DNA from: Acidobacteriota bacterium
Lineage (GTDB): Bacteria; Acidobacteriota; Terriglobia; Terriglobales; Acidobacteriaceae
Length of the DNA: 38,125 bases
Reading direction: 5' to 3'
NCBI GenBank assembly: GCA_003224905.1
Contig: QIAA01000117.1
Span: forward strand, 1 to 38,125
In this document: piece by piece, positions 25,602 through 33,659 of the stretch
Layout: the number at the start of each line of letters is the position of its first letter
Numbering within the stretch: position 1 is the stretch's first letter
The notes under the pieces: generated by a model
Seen by the model: only the letters and a program-made list of their open reading frames with translations
Told to the model about the DNA's origin: nothing
Databases searched by the model: none
Position numbers and translations under genes: made by a program

Positions 25602-25846
25602 CGCTTTCTGTCCCCGAGCAGCCAGTTAGGATCGACGCCGAGCGCTTCAGAGATTGCTTTGAGTTCGTAATCAAAAACGTGACGGTGATTATTCTCAATT
25701 TTTGCGACCGCAGCTCGGTCCAGCTGAATTCCAAGCCTAGCGAGTCTTCCCGATAGTGCGTCCTGAGTTAGCAGCGGATTACAGCGGCGACGCGCCTCGG
25801 CGACACGCCTACCGATTATGTTTTTCCACGCATCCCTCCTATTCAC
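25598..25846 (-). CDS. XRE-family helix-turn-helix regulator
   Basis: 82 aa, essentially one HTH domain. The recognition region is LTQDALSGRLARLGIQLDRAAVAKIENNHRHVFDYELKAISEALGV, typical of Cro/C1-type and of controller proteins of restriction-modification systems. It ends WLLGDRKR. Translationally coupled to the HNH gene. A palindrome at 25880-25894, about 33 bases upstream of its start, is a likely binding site, which suggests autoregulation. Confidence 0.82.
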   Translation of the reverse strand: MNRRDAWKNIIGRRVAEARRRCNPLLTQDALSGRLARLGIQLDRAAVAKIENNHRHVFDYELKAISEALGVDPNWLLGDRKR

Positions 25847-25879
25847 ACGGAGAGAGTACCCTGCGTCCCGTCCGGGAAT

Positions 25880-25894
25880 GTTCTAAACTAGAAC
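25880..25894. promoter_or_regulatory. Palindromic operator candidate for the XRE regulator
   Basis: GTTCTA-AAC-TAGAAC, perfect 6-base arms, in the divergent gap between the XRE gene (minus) and the small acidic-protein gene (plus). Confidence 0.5.
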
Positions 25895-25953
25895 GTCGTC
25901 ATCTAATGACGGCGCTGAGGTCGCTTCAACTGGATTGGGATTGGGGACGGTCA

Positions 25954-26157
25954 ATGAAGCCCGAGGATCTGAATGAGAGTGACTGGGACGAGATTTATTA
26001 CGCGCTAGAGCGAAAGGCAGTAGAAATCGAGCACGGCAAGCTCGATGATGAACCAGGGGAGGTGAACCGTTCTGGATCGGAGACGGAACGATGGGCCGCC
26101 AACCTTCGAGAGATCATGGCCAAAATCGCTTCAGGATCAAGATCTAAGTATCTCTAG
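25954..26157 (+). CDS. Small acidic helical protein
   Basis: 67 aa from the ATG at 25954, chosen because GGGGA lies just upstream; an earlier in-frame ATG at 25906 would add 16 residues. The sequence begins MKPEDLNESDWDEIYYALER and continues as two charged helices (WAANLREIMAKIA). It resembles short phage or island proteins of unknown function. Its stop lies where the methyltransferase relic breaks off. Divergent from the XRE gene, so it may share the operator. Confidence 0.5.
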   Translation: MKPEDLNESDWDEIYYALERKAVEIEHGKLDDEPGEVNRSGSETERWAANLREIMAKIASGSRSKYL

Positions 26158-26700
26158 TTCTGGGCGACACCAAAATCTTGGGCGTCGAGTTCAGCCCGCC
26201 GACGAAAACAGTTCTTTGAAATATCCGAAGAGTTGGGAGTGCGCCTTGTGCTTGAGACCGAGCACATTTTCGAAAACAAAGAACTCAAGGTTGTAATGTT
26301 TGTTCAGTTCGGACAGGATGTGCGCGTAATTTCGCGGCAGCTTGAGACGCGGGTCATCGGAGCGCTTATGTACATTGCTCAGGGAGAAGGCTTGGCAAGG
26401 CGGCCCTCCAATCATGCCGACAGGCCGCGCATCGGAGGGCAGTTCCGAAAGTCGTTCGACTACATATCCATTGAGCGCCTGTGACAAATCCTTCTTAAGG
26501 ATGCGAATGCTCGGATGGTTCCACTGAAACGTCCGACACGCCGCGCGGTCAATGTCCATCGCCAGAACAGGCGAAAAACCGGCTTTGACAAAGCCTTCAT
26601 CGAGACCGCCTGAGCCCGAGAACAAACTCACGACGGGAAGGACCGGCGGCTCCCTCAATTGCGCTCCCTGGTGACTGTTTTTCGAGCCGGATTCTAGCAT
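26154..26700 (-). pseudogene. Broken C5-cytosine DNA methyltransferase
   Basis: From the ATG at 26700 (a GTG at 26739 is an alternative) the frame gives motif I VVSLFSGSGGLDEGF, motif IV GGPPCQAFS with the catalytic Cys, and motif VI FVFENVLGL. It stops with TGA at 26191-26193. Skipping one base restores ELDAQDFGVAQN up to a TAG at 26154-26156, which is the start of motif VIII. The rest (QxRxR, target recognition, motifs IX-X) is absent. So it is frameshifted and then truncated, and should be inactive. Confidence 0.8.
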
Positions 26701-26951
26701 TCGAGGCCTTGTGCAACCTTGTTGAAAAGCGTCCAACACCAGAGTATCAGAGCGAATACAAGGCGAACACGTTACGATTGGACGTGGAGCCTAGAAGGTA
26801 ATGACGTCTGGCGAGTCCACAATTCCGGAAATCGGCTTCTCTCACTTCTGTCCTGCATCGCACACAACCTGCTCTCGATTAATCCTTTCGCGGCCATCCA
26901 GAGGGTCACACGGCCCATCGAAGCCAGGAACGTCGCGATGAAAGTGAATAG

Positions 26952-27347
26952 ATGAAGAAAACTGTAGCCAGAACACTGCTCACGCAATTCTTCCTGCTGG
27001 GCAGCTTCGGCGTGCTCTGGGGGCAGCAGGACAACGCATCCCAGGCTCCGCCGGACAATTCCAAAGTCAACCGGCGGGACCGCAGCCAGGGCGAGCCCAC
27101 GGCGGACCAGCAGAAAGAAAACACGTCGGACCGGCAACTGGCGGCGCAAATCCGGCGTGCCGTGGTGAAGGACAAGTCGCTCTCCAGCAGAGCGCACAAC
27201 ATCAAGATCATCGCGCAGAACGGCACGGTTACGCTGAAGGGGCCGGTGAAGTCAGAGCAAGAGAAAGAAGCTATTGAAGGCAAAGTCGCAGAGATCGCCG
27301 GAGCAGACAAGGTGACCAGCGAACTGCAGGTTGACTCCACTCAGTAG
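26952..27347 (+). CDS. Secreted BON-domain protein
   Basis: 131 aa with a signal peptide (MKKTVARTLLTQFFLLGSFGVLWG). A disordered Gln/Asp-rich linker leads to one BON domain at ~60-128: DRQLAAQIRRAVVKDKSLSSRAHNIKIIAQNGTVTLKGPVKSEQEKEAIEGKVAEIAG. BON domains bind phospholipid or hold periplasmic proteins at membranes (as in OsmY). Single gene; the 560 bases after it are repeats. Confidence 0.85.
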   Translation: MKKTVARTLLTQFFLLGSFGVLWGQQDNASQAPPDNSKVNRRDRSQGEPTADQQKENTSDRQLAAQIRRAVVKDKSLSSRAHNIKIIAQNGTVTLKGPVKSEQEKEAIEGKVAEIAGADKVTSELQVDSTQ

Positions 27348-27425
27348 CGCTTCCAAATCAAAAATTCCTCCGAAACAGATTTTTCGTGGCGCCCTGCGGG
27401 GCGGGGGCATGGGTCTGCTTTCATC

Positions 27426-27445
27426 GGCATGACTGAAGTCATGCC
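27426..27445. repeat. REP-like palindrome
   Basis: GGCATGACT-GA-AGTCATGCC, perfect 9-base arms. Related to the palindrome at 20113-20133. Confidence 0.55.
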
Positions 27446-27494
27446 CTGTTACGAATCGGAGCCGAGTTTCTAATTGCGTCCGAGGATTGGAAAT

Positions 27495-27529
27495 CCCCAC
27501 CCTTTCGCAAAGGACGCGAAAGGATGGGG
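27495..27529. repeat. REP-like hairpin
   Basis: CCCCACCCTTTCGC and GCGAAAGGATGGGG form a 14-base stem with one mismatch and the loop AAAGGAC. The loop plus arm also contain a GCAAAGGACGCGAAAG string like the CGCAAAG repeats. Confidence 0.5.
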
Positions 27530-27700
27530 CACCCTCAAATGCAGAGGTCCTTCGTGGGGAGTCGTGCGGGAGCGCAGGACTGCGCGGTCGCCACGGGTGA
27601 CAATAGGGACAAGCGGCCATGAGCATCGATCCGAAAATGCAGAGAATTCCTCGATGTGCCGCTGCCAGGATTGAGGGCATGGGGTCCTTCGACTGCGCAG

Positions 27701-27719
27701 GACGGCGCTGAGCGCCGTC
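27701..27719. repeat. Perfect 9-bp palindrome
   Basis: GACGGCGCT-G-AGCGCCGTC; a compact REP-like hairpin. Confidence 0.5.
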
Positions 27720-27910
27720 TTGCTTCGCTCAGGATGACAATTCTGTCTTGCGGCACTCTTCCACTTCCCCTTCGCTTGCTCAGGGCTTCGGCAAAACAGG
27801 GCAGGCTAAAAATGTGGAGTCGATCACTGCCGAGCTTCGCTCGGCTGGACCCTTGGACAGGCTCAGGGCAGGCTCCCGAGGGCGGCTGTCCCCACACAAA
27901 CCTTCAAACC

Positions 27911-28281
27911 TCAAAGACTGACAACCAGGAGCCCGATTGCGCCCAAGGCGGCTTGTGCAAAAGTTTTTGGGCTTAAGGTTGCTCCGCCAAAAAGACCGGC
28001 GACCACAACACCCGCCAATAGCGCGATCTGGATGCCGAATGCCTTACGACCGTATGAAGCTGCCGCAATCAGACCCAGGGCGACAATTCCGTTGTAAATT
28101 CCCGCGTTGTGAACCACCGTTGACACGAAAGATTCATCGTCGGGCAATAGATGGAGCTGCCGTTCTGCAGCACTTGACCCAGAATTAACGGGCACTTCCA
28201 CGGGTAGAGTTCTCCAACCATAAGCAACAGGTGGAAAACACCTATAGAGCAGACGGTTTTCTGTGAAGCTGTCCAAGACAT
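27911..28281 (-). pseudogene. DUF1304 membrane protein, frameshifted
   Basis: The C-terminal part (to the stop at 27911) reads DDESFVSTVVHNAGIYNGIVALGLIAAASYG and then two TM segments ending GAIGLLVVSL, the DUF1304 pattern with its N-x-G-x-YNG box. The N-terminal part, VFHLLLMVGELYPWKCPLIL, lies in a different frame from an ATG at 28281. The frame change falls at about 28190-28200. Together they make one ~120-aa four-TM protein, so this is one gene broken by a single frameshift or by a sequencing error. Confidence 0.65.
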
Positions 28282-28456
28282 GGCGGCCTCCGAATCGAGC
28301 GACATTGTAGAAGCAATCAATTTCAGATTCGCGTGAAAAAGTACGAAGGGGCATCTTTGGCGGCCGCTCCTCTAATTTCCACGCCTGATTCCTTGGGCGG
28401 GGTTCGGGGAGGCAGCTCGGTGGTAGTCTTGCATTCCTGAGGAATGCGAGACAGAC

Positions 28457-29572
28457 ATGGGCAAGAAATTCCGGGTGTTTGCGACTTGTGATATCGGGGA
28501 GTCGATTGAGTTGCTGCGGAGGCGAGGGTACGAGGTGGAAGTTTATCCGCATGCGGAGGCGCCGGCGAAGAAGGTCATTATCGAGAAGGTCAAGTCCGGC
28601 GTTGACGGGCTGATTACGACGCTGCGCGATCAGATTGATGCGGAGGTCTTCGAGGCGGGCAAGGGAACGCTGAAGGTGGTGGCGCAGATTGCCGTGGGAT
28701 TCGACAACATCAATCGCGGCGATGCCAGCCGGTACAAAGTTCCGTTCACCAATACTGCGGACGTGCTGACCGAGGCTACGGCGGAGTTTGCTTTTTTTAT
28801 GCTCGGGGCGCTGGCGCGCAGGATGTGGACGGCGGAGCATCTGACGCGGGAGAACAAGTGGAGCTATTGGCATCCGTATTTGCCGTTTTTGGGTGATGAA
28901 GTTACGGGGAAGACGATCGCGATCATCGGGACGGGGCGCATCGGGCTGGCGATGATCAAGAAGTGTGCCGGGTCCGATATGAATATGCTTTGCTACGATC
29001 CGGCGTATCAGAATCATGAGTTCGTCGGCGCGATCCAGGAGACCATGGATTTGCGGCACGCGCGCGGGATTTCCAAAGAGAAGACATGGATCAAATACAG
29101 CACGCTGGAGGACGCGCTGGCGCAAGCAGATTTTGTGAGCGTGCATGTGCCGCTGCTGCGCGAGGGGGAGACGCAGACTCCGACTTACCATCTGTTTAAT
29201 GAGCGCACGCTGCGGATGATGAAGAAGACGGCGTTTCTGGTGAATACGTCGCGGGGGCCGGTGGTGGATGAGGCGGCGCTGGCGCGGGCTTTGAGGGAAA
29301 ACTGGATTGCGGGGGCGGCGTTGGATGTCTACGAAAAAGAGCCGCTGCCGGCGGATTCGGCGCTGCGAGATCCGGCGATTGAAGATCGGTGCCGGCTGTA
29401 TCCGCATTTTGCCAGCGCGGGGAGGACTACGCGGCTCTCGACTGATCCGGATAAGGGGATGGCGGGGCGATGCGCGCAGGGGTTGATTGATGTGCTGGAG
29501 AAGAATTACGGGGGAGACGTCACGAAGATGCCGTACGTGGTGAATAAGGAGGCGTTTGGGAAGGCGGGGTAG
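28457..29572 (+). CDS. D-isomer specific 2-hydroxyacid dehydrogenase
   Basis: 371 aa. NAD-binding motif GTGRIGLAM at ~155-163. Catalytic Arg in VNTSRGPVVDE, Glu in YEKEPLP, His in YPHFASAG: the full Arg-Glu-His set. It would reduce glyoxylate, hydroxypyruvate or a related 2-oxoacid. An insertion around LRHARGISKEKTWIKYS is longer than in short GyaR-type enzymes. The SDR gene starts 11 bases after its stop, so the pair is likely an operon. Confidence 0.87.
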   Translation: MGKKFRVFATCDIGESIELLRRRGYEVEVYPHAEAPAKKVIIEKVKSGVDGLITTLRDQIDAEVFEAGKGTLKVVAQIAVGFDNINRGDASRYKVPFTNTADVLTEATAEFAFFMLGALARRMWTAEHLTRENKWSYWHPYLPFLGDEVTGKTIAIIGTGRIGLAMIKKCAGSDMNMLCYDPAYQNHEFVGAIQETMDLRHARGISKEKTWIKYSTLEDALAQADFVSVHVPLLREGETQTPTYHLFNERTLRMMKKTAFLVNTSRGPVVDEAALARALRENWIAGAALDVYEKEPLPADSALRDPAIEDRCRLYPHFASAGRTTRLSTDPDKGMAGRCAQGLIDVLEKNYGGDVTKMPYVVNKEAFGKAG

Positions 29573-29582
29573 TTTGGCGCCC

Positions 29583-30317
29583 ATGGATAAAGGGCTGGGT
29601 GGGAAGACTGCGCTGGTTACGGGGGCGTCGCGTGGCATCGGGAGGGCGATTGCGCGGCGTCTGGCGGCGGATGGGGCGTCGATCATTATTCATTGTCATC
29701 AGAGCCGCGTGGCGGCAGAGGCTCTGGCCGGTGAGTTGGGATCTGGGCAGGTGGTGCAGGCGGACCTTGGGTCGGTGAGGGAGATCGACGCGATGTTTGC
29801 GTCTTTAGGTGCAAAGAAGCTCGATATCCTCGTGAACAATGCGGGGATTTGGATAGGCACACCGTTGGGAAAGACGTCGGCGGAGGATGTGGATCGGATT
29901 TTGGAGGTGAATATCAAATCGGTGTTCTGGGTCACGCAGGATGCTTTGCCGCTTTTGAATGAGGGAGCGCGGATCATTAATATTTCGTCGGTGGCGGGGC
30001 GAGTTGGGGTGCGTGGCGGGCGGAGTCTCTATGGCGCGACAAAGGCGGCGATTGATGCTTTTACGCGGAATTGGGCGTTGGAGCTGGCGGATAGAAAGAT
30101 ATTAGTGAATGCAGTCGCGCCTGGATATGTGACCACCGATATGACGAATGAACATTTTTCTGATGTGGAGGTGAGGAAGCGGGCGATCGAGCGGAGTCCG
30201 CTGGGAAAGCTTGGAAACGCGGAAGAGGTGGCAGATGTAGTGGCGTTTCTTTGCTCTCATGAAGCGCGCTGGATTACGGGGCAGATTCTGAATGTCAGCG
30301 GGGGATTTGTGATCTAG
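29583..30317 (+). CDS. SDR oxidoreductase, 3-oxoacyl-ACP reductase-like
   Basis: 244 aa from the ATG at 29583; an upstream GTG at 29556 would overlap the previous gene. Classical SDR marks: TGASRGIGRAIA at the N-terminus, NNAGIW, catalytic Ser in NISSVAGR, Tyr-Lys in YGATKAA, and a C-terminal GQILNVSGGF. FabG-type proteins reduce 3-oxoacyl-ACP. With a 2-hydroxyacid dehydrogenase as partner, another ketone substrate is equally possible. Confidence 0.87.
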   Translation: MDKGLGGKTALVTGASRGIGRAIARRLAADGASIIIHCHQSRVAAEALAGELGSGQVVQADLGSVREIDAMFASLGAKKLDILVNNAGIWIGTPLGKTSAEDVDRILEVNIKSVFWVTQDALPLLNEGARIINISSVAGRVGVRGGRSLYGATKAAIDAFTRNWALELADRKILVNAVAPGYVTTDMTNEHFSDVEVRKRAIERSPLGKLGNAEEVADVVAFLCSHEARWITGQILNVSGGFVI

Positions 30318-30385
30318 GGGCGTTGGGCGTGCCTGGCGGGACTTCTCTCTCGCCCCTTCGGGGCTTGCTCCTGTCCCACTCATGA

Positions 30386-30405
30386 CCCAGGGCTCACGCC
30401 CTGGG
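30386..30405. repeat. Perfect 8-bp hairpin (REP-like)
   Basis: CCCAGGGC-TCAC-GCCCTGGG between the convergent SDR and glycosyltransferase genes. It could also end transcription, but no T-run follows. Confidence 0.5.
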
Positions 30406-30458
30406 CTGTATTCTGGCGCCGCTTCGCGGCTCTTCAACAATGAATAAAGCGAACAGGC

Positions 30459-31436
30459 CTACTCTGAGACGCTGTGCTCTTCGCTTTGGGCACGAAGGAT
30501 ACGGTCAACGGAATAGGGCGCGCGATGGGCAGGTTCGTGATAGTGGCGTACCTGCATCTCGCCGAGCAACCCAATAGCAAGCATGTTCAGTCCGGCGAGC
30601 AGAAGGACCGCGGCAAAAACCATCATCGGGCCGTGCTGGTCCATGACGGGGTGGTGATGAACGAATTTTTCCACTACCAGCCAAACCGTCAGGCCAGAGC
30701 CGGCAAACATGCTCATCATGCCGAAGGTGCCAAAAAAATGTAGAGGACGGGAGAGATACCGGAGCAGAAAGCGGATGGTGATGAGATCGAAAAATACACG
30801 GAACGTGCGGGTAATTCCGTAGTGCGAGTTGCCGCGCTCGCGATTGATGTTGCGCACCGGGACTTCGCAGATCGACGCACCATGCCAGGAAGCCAGCGCG
30901 GGAATAAAGCGATGCAACTCGCCGTAGAGCGGGACCTGTTCTAGAACTTCGCGTCGATAAGCTTTGAACGTCGTACCGAAATCGTGAATATCGACGCCGC
31001 TCAGCTTGGCCATCAGCCAGTTGGCGCACCGGGACGGAATCCGGCGCAGCCAGAGATTATCGATTCGCAGCTTGCGCCAGCCGCTTACGATGTCGTAGCC
31101 TTCGGCAATTTTCTCCAGAAAAATAGGGATGTCGGCGGGATCGTGCTGCAGGTCGCCGTCCATGGCGATGATGTATTCGCCGCGAGCGTGATCGAAGCCG
31201 GCTGCAAGCGCTGAGGTCTGGCCGAAGTTGCGACGGAGTTTCACGACGGTGACACGGCTGTCGACAGCGGCAATTTCACGGAGCAGATGAAAGGTGCGAT
31301 CGAGCGAGCCGTCATCCACCAGCACAATTTCGAAACCTTCGCCGTTCGCTTCCATTACCGCTTTGAGGCGATCGTACAGATCGGTGACGTTCTCCTGCTC
31401 GTTATGGAGCGGGACTACAATTGAATATTTGAGCAT
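30459..31436 (-). CDS. Family 2 glycosyltransferase, membrane-anchored (DPM1/GtrB-like)
   Basis: 325 aa. The GT-A domain is at residues 1-~230, with VVPLHNEQENV, LVDDGSLDRT and DGDLQHDPADI (the DxD-type metal and nucleotide-sugar sites). Two C-terminal TM helices follow (FFGTFGMMSMFAGSGLTVWLVV and MVFAAVLLLAGLNMLAIGLLGE). Such enzymes transfer a sugar to undecaprenyl phosphate for polysaccharide or lipid A modification at the inner membrane. No flippase or second transferase is adjacent. Confidence 0.88.
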   Translation of the reverse strand: MLKYSIVVPLHNEQENVTDLYDRLKAVMEANGEGFEIVLVDDGSLDRTFHLLREIAAVDSRVTVVKLRRNFGQTSALAAGFDHARGEYIIAMDGDLQHDPADIPIFLEKIAEGYDIVSGWRKLRIDNLWLRRIPSRCANWLMAKLSGVDIHDFGTTFKAYRREVLEQVPLYGELHRFIPALASWHGASICEVPVRNINRERGNSHYGITRTFRVFFDLITIRFLLRYLSRPLHFFGTFGMMSMFAGSGLTVWLVVEKFVHHHPVMDQHGPMMVFAAVLLLAGLNMLAIGLLGEMQVRHYHEPAHRAPYSVDRILRAQSEEHSVSE

Positions 31437-31628
31437 GAAACTTTAATTATACGGTCTAGCGAGGGATTTGGGGGTTGATTACTGCAGTTCGGCGGCACTC
31501 GGGTGTAATCCGAATCGGCACGAAAGCCATCCTGGGGAAGATCTTCAGCTGAGCAGGGGAATGATGGCGTCTTATGCCGTCGTTTCGTGGCTTATATTGC
31601 GTGGCTGTAGTACGCTGCCCTGTCCAAG

Positions 31629-32744
31629 ATGAACGATGTTGAGCTTCCAGTTCGTCAAGCGCCCGATTCGGTCTTCCTGTACGGTTTCTGGTATCGGGCG
31701 CTCCCGGCAAAACAAGTCCATTCAAAAGAATTGCAAAAGGTGGTTCTCCTGGAAAGCCCTCTGGTTCTGGGACGCGCCCGAAGCGGAGCTCCGTTTGCTC
31801 TGTATGATGCGTGCCCGCACCGCGGCATGCCGCTGTCGTATGGGTGGTTCGATGGCCAGCAAGTGGAATGCAGCTATCATGGCTGGAAATTCGATGCGCG
31901 CACGGGGCAGTGCCAACTTATTCCTTCCCTTACTTCTGATCAGAATCTCAAGGTTGATCGAATTTACGCCGGCAGCTACGGGTGTGAAGACCGTGACGAG
32001 TATGTTTGGGTGTTCGTTCCTGAGCCTAAGCCGCAAGCCGCCGGATTCACAAAACCTGTTCAGCCGGGCTTCCCTGCTCCGCAGATTCCAAAGTTCAGCG
32101 ACAATTACAAGAGCGCTTATCTGACGGCTGAGATGCCGGTCAGCGTGGATCATGGGATTATCGGGCTCATGGATCCGGCTCACGGGCCGTTTGTGCACCA
32201 GGCCTGGTGGTGGCGGAGCCGCCACAGCATTCACGAAAAGAAGAAGGATTTTGAGCCGATTCCCAACGGCTTCCGGATGAGCGCGCACATGCCAAGTTCG
32301 AACAGCGCGCCTTATAAGCTGCTGCGTCTCTACGCCGATGCGGAGTCGATCACCACCACCATTGATTTTGTGCTGCCGAACTTGCGCTACGAGACGATCC
32401 GGGCGGGAAAATATTGGTTTTCTTCGCTGACGACGGTTACACCGATCAGGCGCGATCACTGCCGAATCGACGTGGTCGCGTGCTGGAATATTTTCCGCTG
32501 GATCCCGTTTGGCGCGGGCCTGCTGAAATTTGTGTTTGCGAAATTTGTGGAGCAGGATCGGCGGACCATGGAGCGGCAGAGCGAGGGCTTGAAACAAAAC
32601 CCACATCTGATGCTGATTGACGACGCTGACCGGCCGGCACGGTGGTATTTCCAACTCAAGGCGGCACACCTTGAAGCCAAGCGCAGCGGCGGGGAGATGA
32701 AGCATCCGATGACGGGGCCGGTGACACTGAAGTGGAGGAGTTGA
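31629..32744 (+). CDS. Rieske oxygenase, pheophorbide a oxygenase-like
   Basis: 371 aa. Rieske 2Fe-2S site Cys62-x-His64 ... Cys81-x2-His84 (CPHRG and CSYHGWKFD). The mononuclear iron site is D-x2-H-x4-H in LMDPAHGPFVHQ, the form seen in the PaO/cholesterol-desaturase-like branch. It would insert oxygen into a hydrophobic ring substrate using electrons from a separate reductase, which is not encoded nearby. A DQDRRTMERQSEGL-like segment near the end is typical of the branch (EQDRRTMERQ here). The substrate is unknown. Confidence 0.87.
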   Translation: MNDVELPVRQAPDSVFLYGFWYRALPAKQVHSKELQKVVLLESPLVLGRARSGAPFALYDACPHRGMPLSYGWFDGQQVECSYHGWKFDARTGQCQLIPSLTSDQNLKVDRIYAGSYGCEDRDEYVWVFVPEPKPQAAGFTKPVQPGFPAPQIPKFSDNYKSAYLTAEMPVSVDHGIIGLMDPAHGPFVHQAWWWRSRHSIHEKKKDFEPIPNGFRMSAHMPSSNSAPYKLLRLYADAESITTTIDFVLPNLRYETIRAGKYWFSSLTTVTPIRRDHCRIDVVACWNIFRWIPFGAGLLKFVFAKFVEQDRRTMERQSEGLKQNPHLMLIDDADRPARWYFQLKAAHLEAKRSGGEMKHPMTGPVTLKWRS

Positions 32745-32781
32745 GATCAAGCCGTCGGCGATGTGCTGATCAGCTGCTCAT

Positions 32782-33141
32782 ATGAACAAACGTCCACTCT
32801 CTGTGACCATCATCAGTTGGCTGTTTATAGGAGTGGGCGTAATTTCGTTTGCTTACCACTTCAACGAGTTCAGGACTCGGGATCCGTTTCAATATGACGC
32901 GGTCTGGGTCTTGCTCCTGCGCCTGATGGCGATTGTTTGTGGAGCGTTTATGCTTCGCGGCAGCAACTGGGCGCGATGGCTCACGATGGTTTGGATGGCA
33001 TACCACGTGATTCTCAGCGGCTTCCACTCGCAACAGGAGTTGGTAATACATAGTTTGCTGTTCGCAGTGTTTGCATATTTTCTGTTTCGCGCTGAGGCTA
33101 CGCTGTACTTTCGGCGCGCGGGAGAGAGTGCTGCGACGTAA
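32782..33141 (+). CDS. Small four-TM membrane protein
   Basis: 119 aa with hydrophobic segments at ~9-27, 43-62, 66-82 and 86-103. It begins MNKRPLSVTIISWLFIGVGV, a start common in small uncharacterised inner-membrane proteins. It follows the oxygenase by 37 bases on the same strand. No named function. Confidence 0.7.
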   Translation: MNKRPLSVTIISWLFIGVGVISFAYHFNEFRTRDPFQYDAVWVLLLRLMAIVCGAFMLRGSNWARWLTMVWMAYHVILSGFHSQQELVIHSLLFAVFAYFLFRAEATLYFRRAGESAAT

Positions 33142-33302
33142 ATACCAAGCCTGAGTGCAATCGCGATGTATCGCCAACTACTCAGTGAACCAATTTCTAG
33201 TGTTGGGCAGCCTTGGGATAATTTCCGATTTGCGGACTACCCACTCACAACCCGGTTCGGGTGGTGGGAGAGTAGCCGCGCAAAACGTGTGACCTCATGA
33301 GA
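33142..33302. other. Gap with no gene seen
   Basis: Together with the doubtful remnant that follows, about 500 bases lack a well-supported gene. I see no RNA or repeat here. Confidence 0.4.
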
Positions 33303-33656
33303 TCATCCAGCGCGGATGGCGGCACCATGGCGTTGACACGACGGAACCTCGATATACCTAGTGAATCCGATCTTGGAGTCGATTGCCTTCTCAATCTCTG
33401 CCGATGCCGCGTTGGTAAGGGGCAGAACCACGAAATCAAGCGGAGGAGCCGTCGACGCCCGCTTGAGCTGGCCGCTCTCTTCATGGGAGCCACCATCCAT
33501 CTCAAACAGTTCGGTGCCACGCAGGCTACCCTCGAAAGCTATACGGCTGTGATCTGTTGCGAGGAGCCGCATCATTGCAAACAGGAGGTGTGCTCTGGCA
33601 TCACCCTGGAAGTGACTCCCGCACGGGGCGCCCCGCGCTCTGGTTAAATGGGACAC
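33303..33656 (-). pseudogene. Possible remnant of an uncharacterised protein gene
   Basis: The minus frame encodes HFQGDARAHLLFAMMRLLATDHSRIAFEGSLRGTEL followed by LDFVVLPLTNAASAEIEKAI, which reads like real protein sequence (a helical region, then a beta-rich part). The start has no good codon (GTG at 33656) and the end drifts into low-quality sequence. It lies only three bases beyond the permease stop. Probably truncated at both ends. Could be a chance ORF. Confidence 0.35.
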
Positions 33657-33659
33657 GCT

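Larger units (their letters stand above)
27348..27910. other. Repeat-rich non-coding stretch
   Basis: No convincing gene. It carries three REP-like palindromes and the common environmental-genome phrase TTGCTTCGCTCAGGATGACA, also seen in variant form near 13575-13600. Confidence 0.5.

Noticed and set aside
17767..26740. Island integrated at the tmRNA gene
   Set aside because: Islands at ssrA usually join its 3' end, which here faces uvrC at 17767. The accessory genes are on the 5' side, and no second copy of the ssrA 3' end is seen.
27911..29686. 591-aa minus-strand open frame
   Set aside because: Most of it is the Arg/Pro/His-rich shadow of the dehydrogenase gene on the plus strand. Only its last ~75 residues are real (DUF1304).
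31722..32750. 342-aa minus-strand frame opposite the Rieske gene
   Set aside because: Low-complexity basic protein with no motif, fully antisense to a clear gene.
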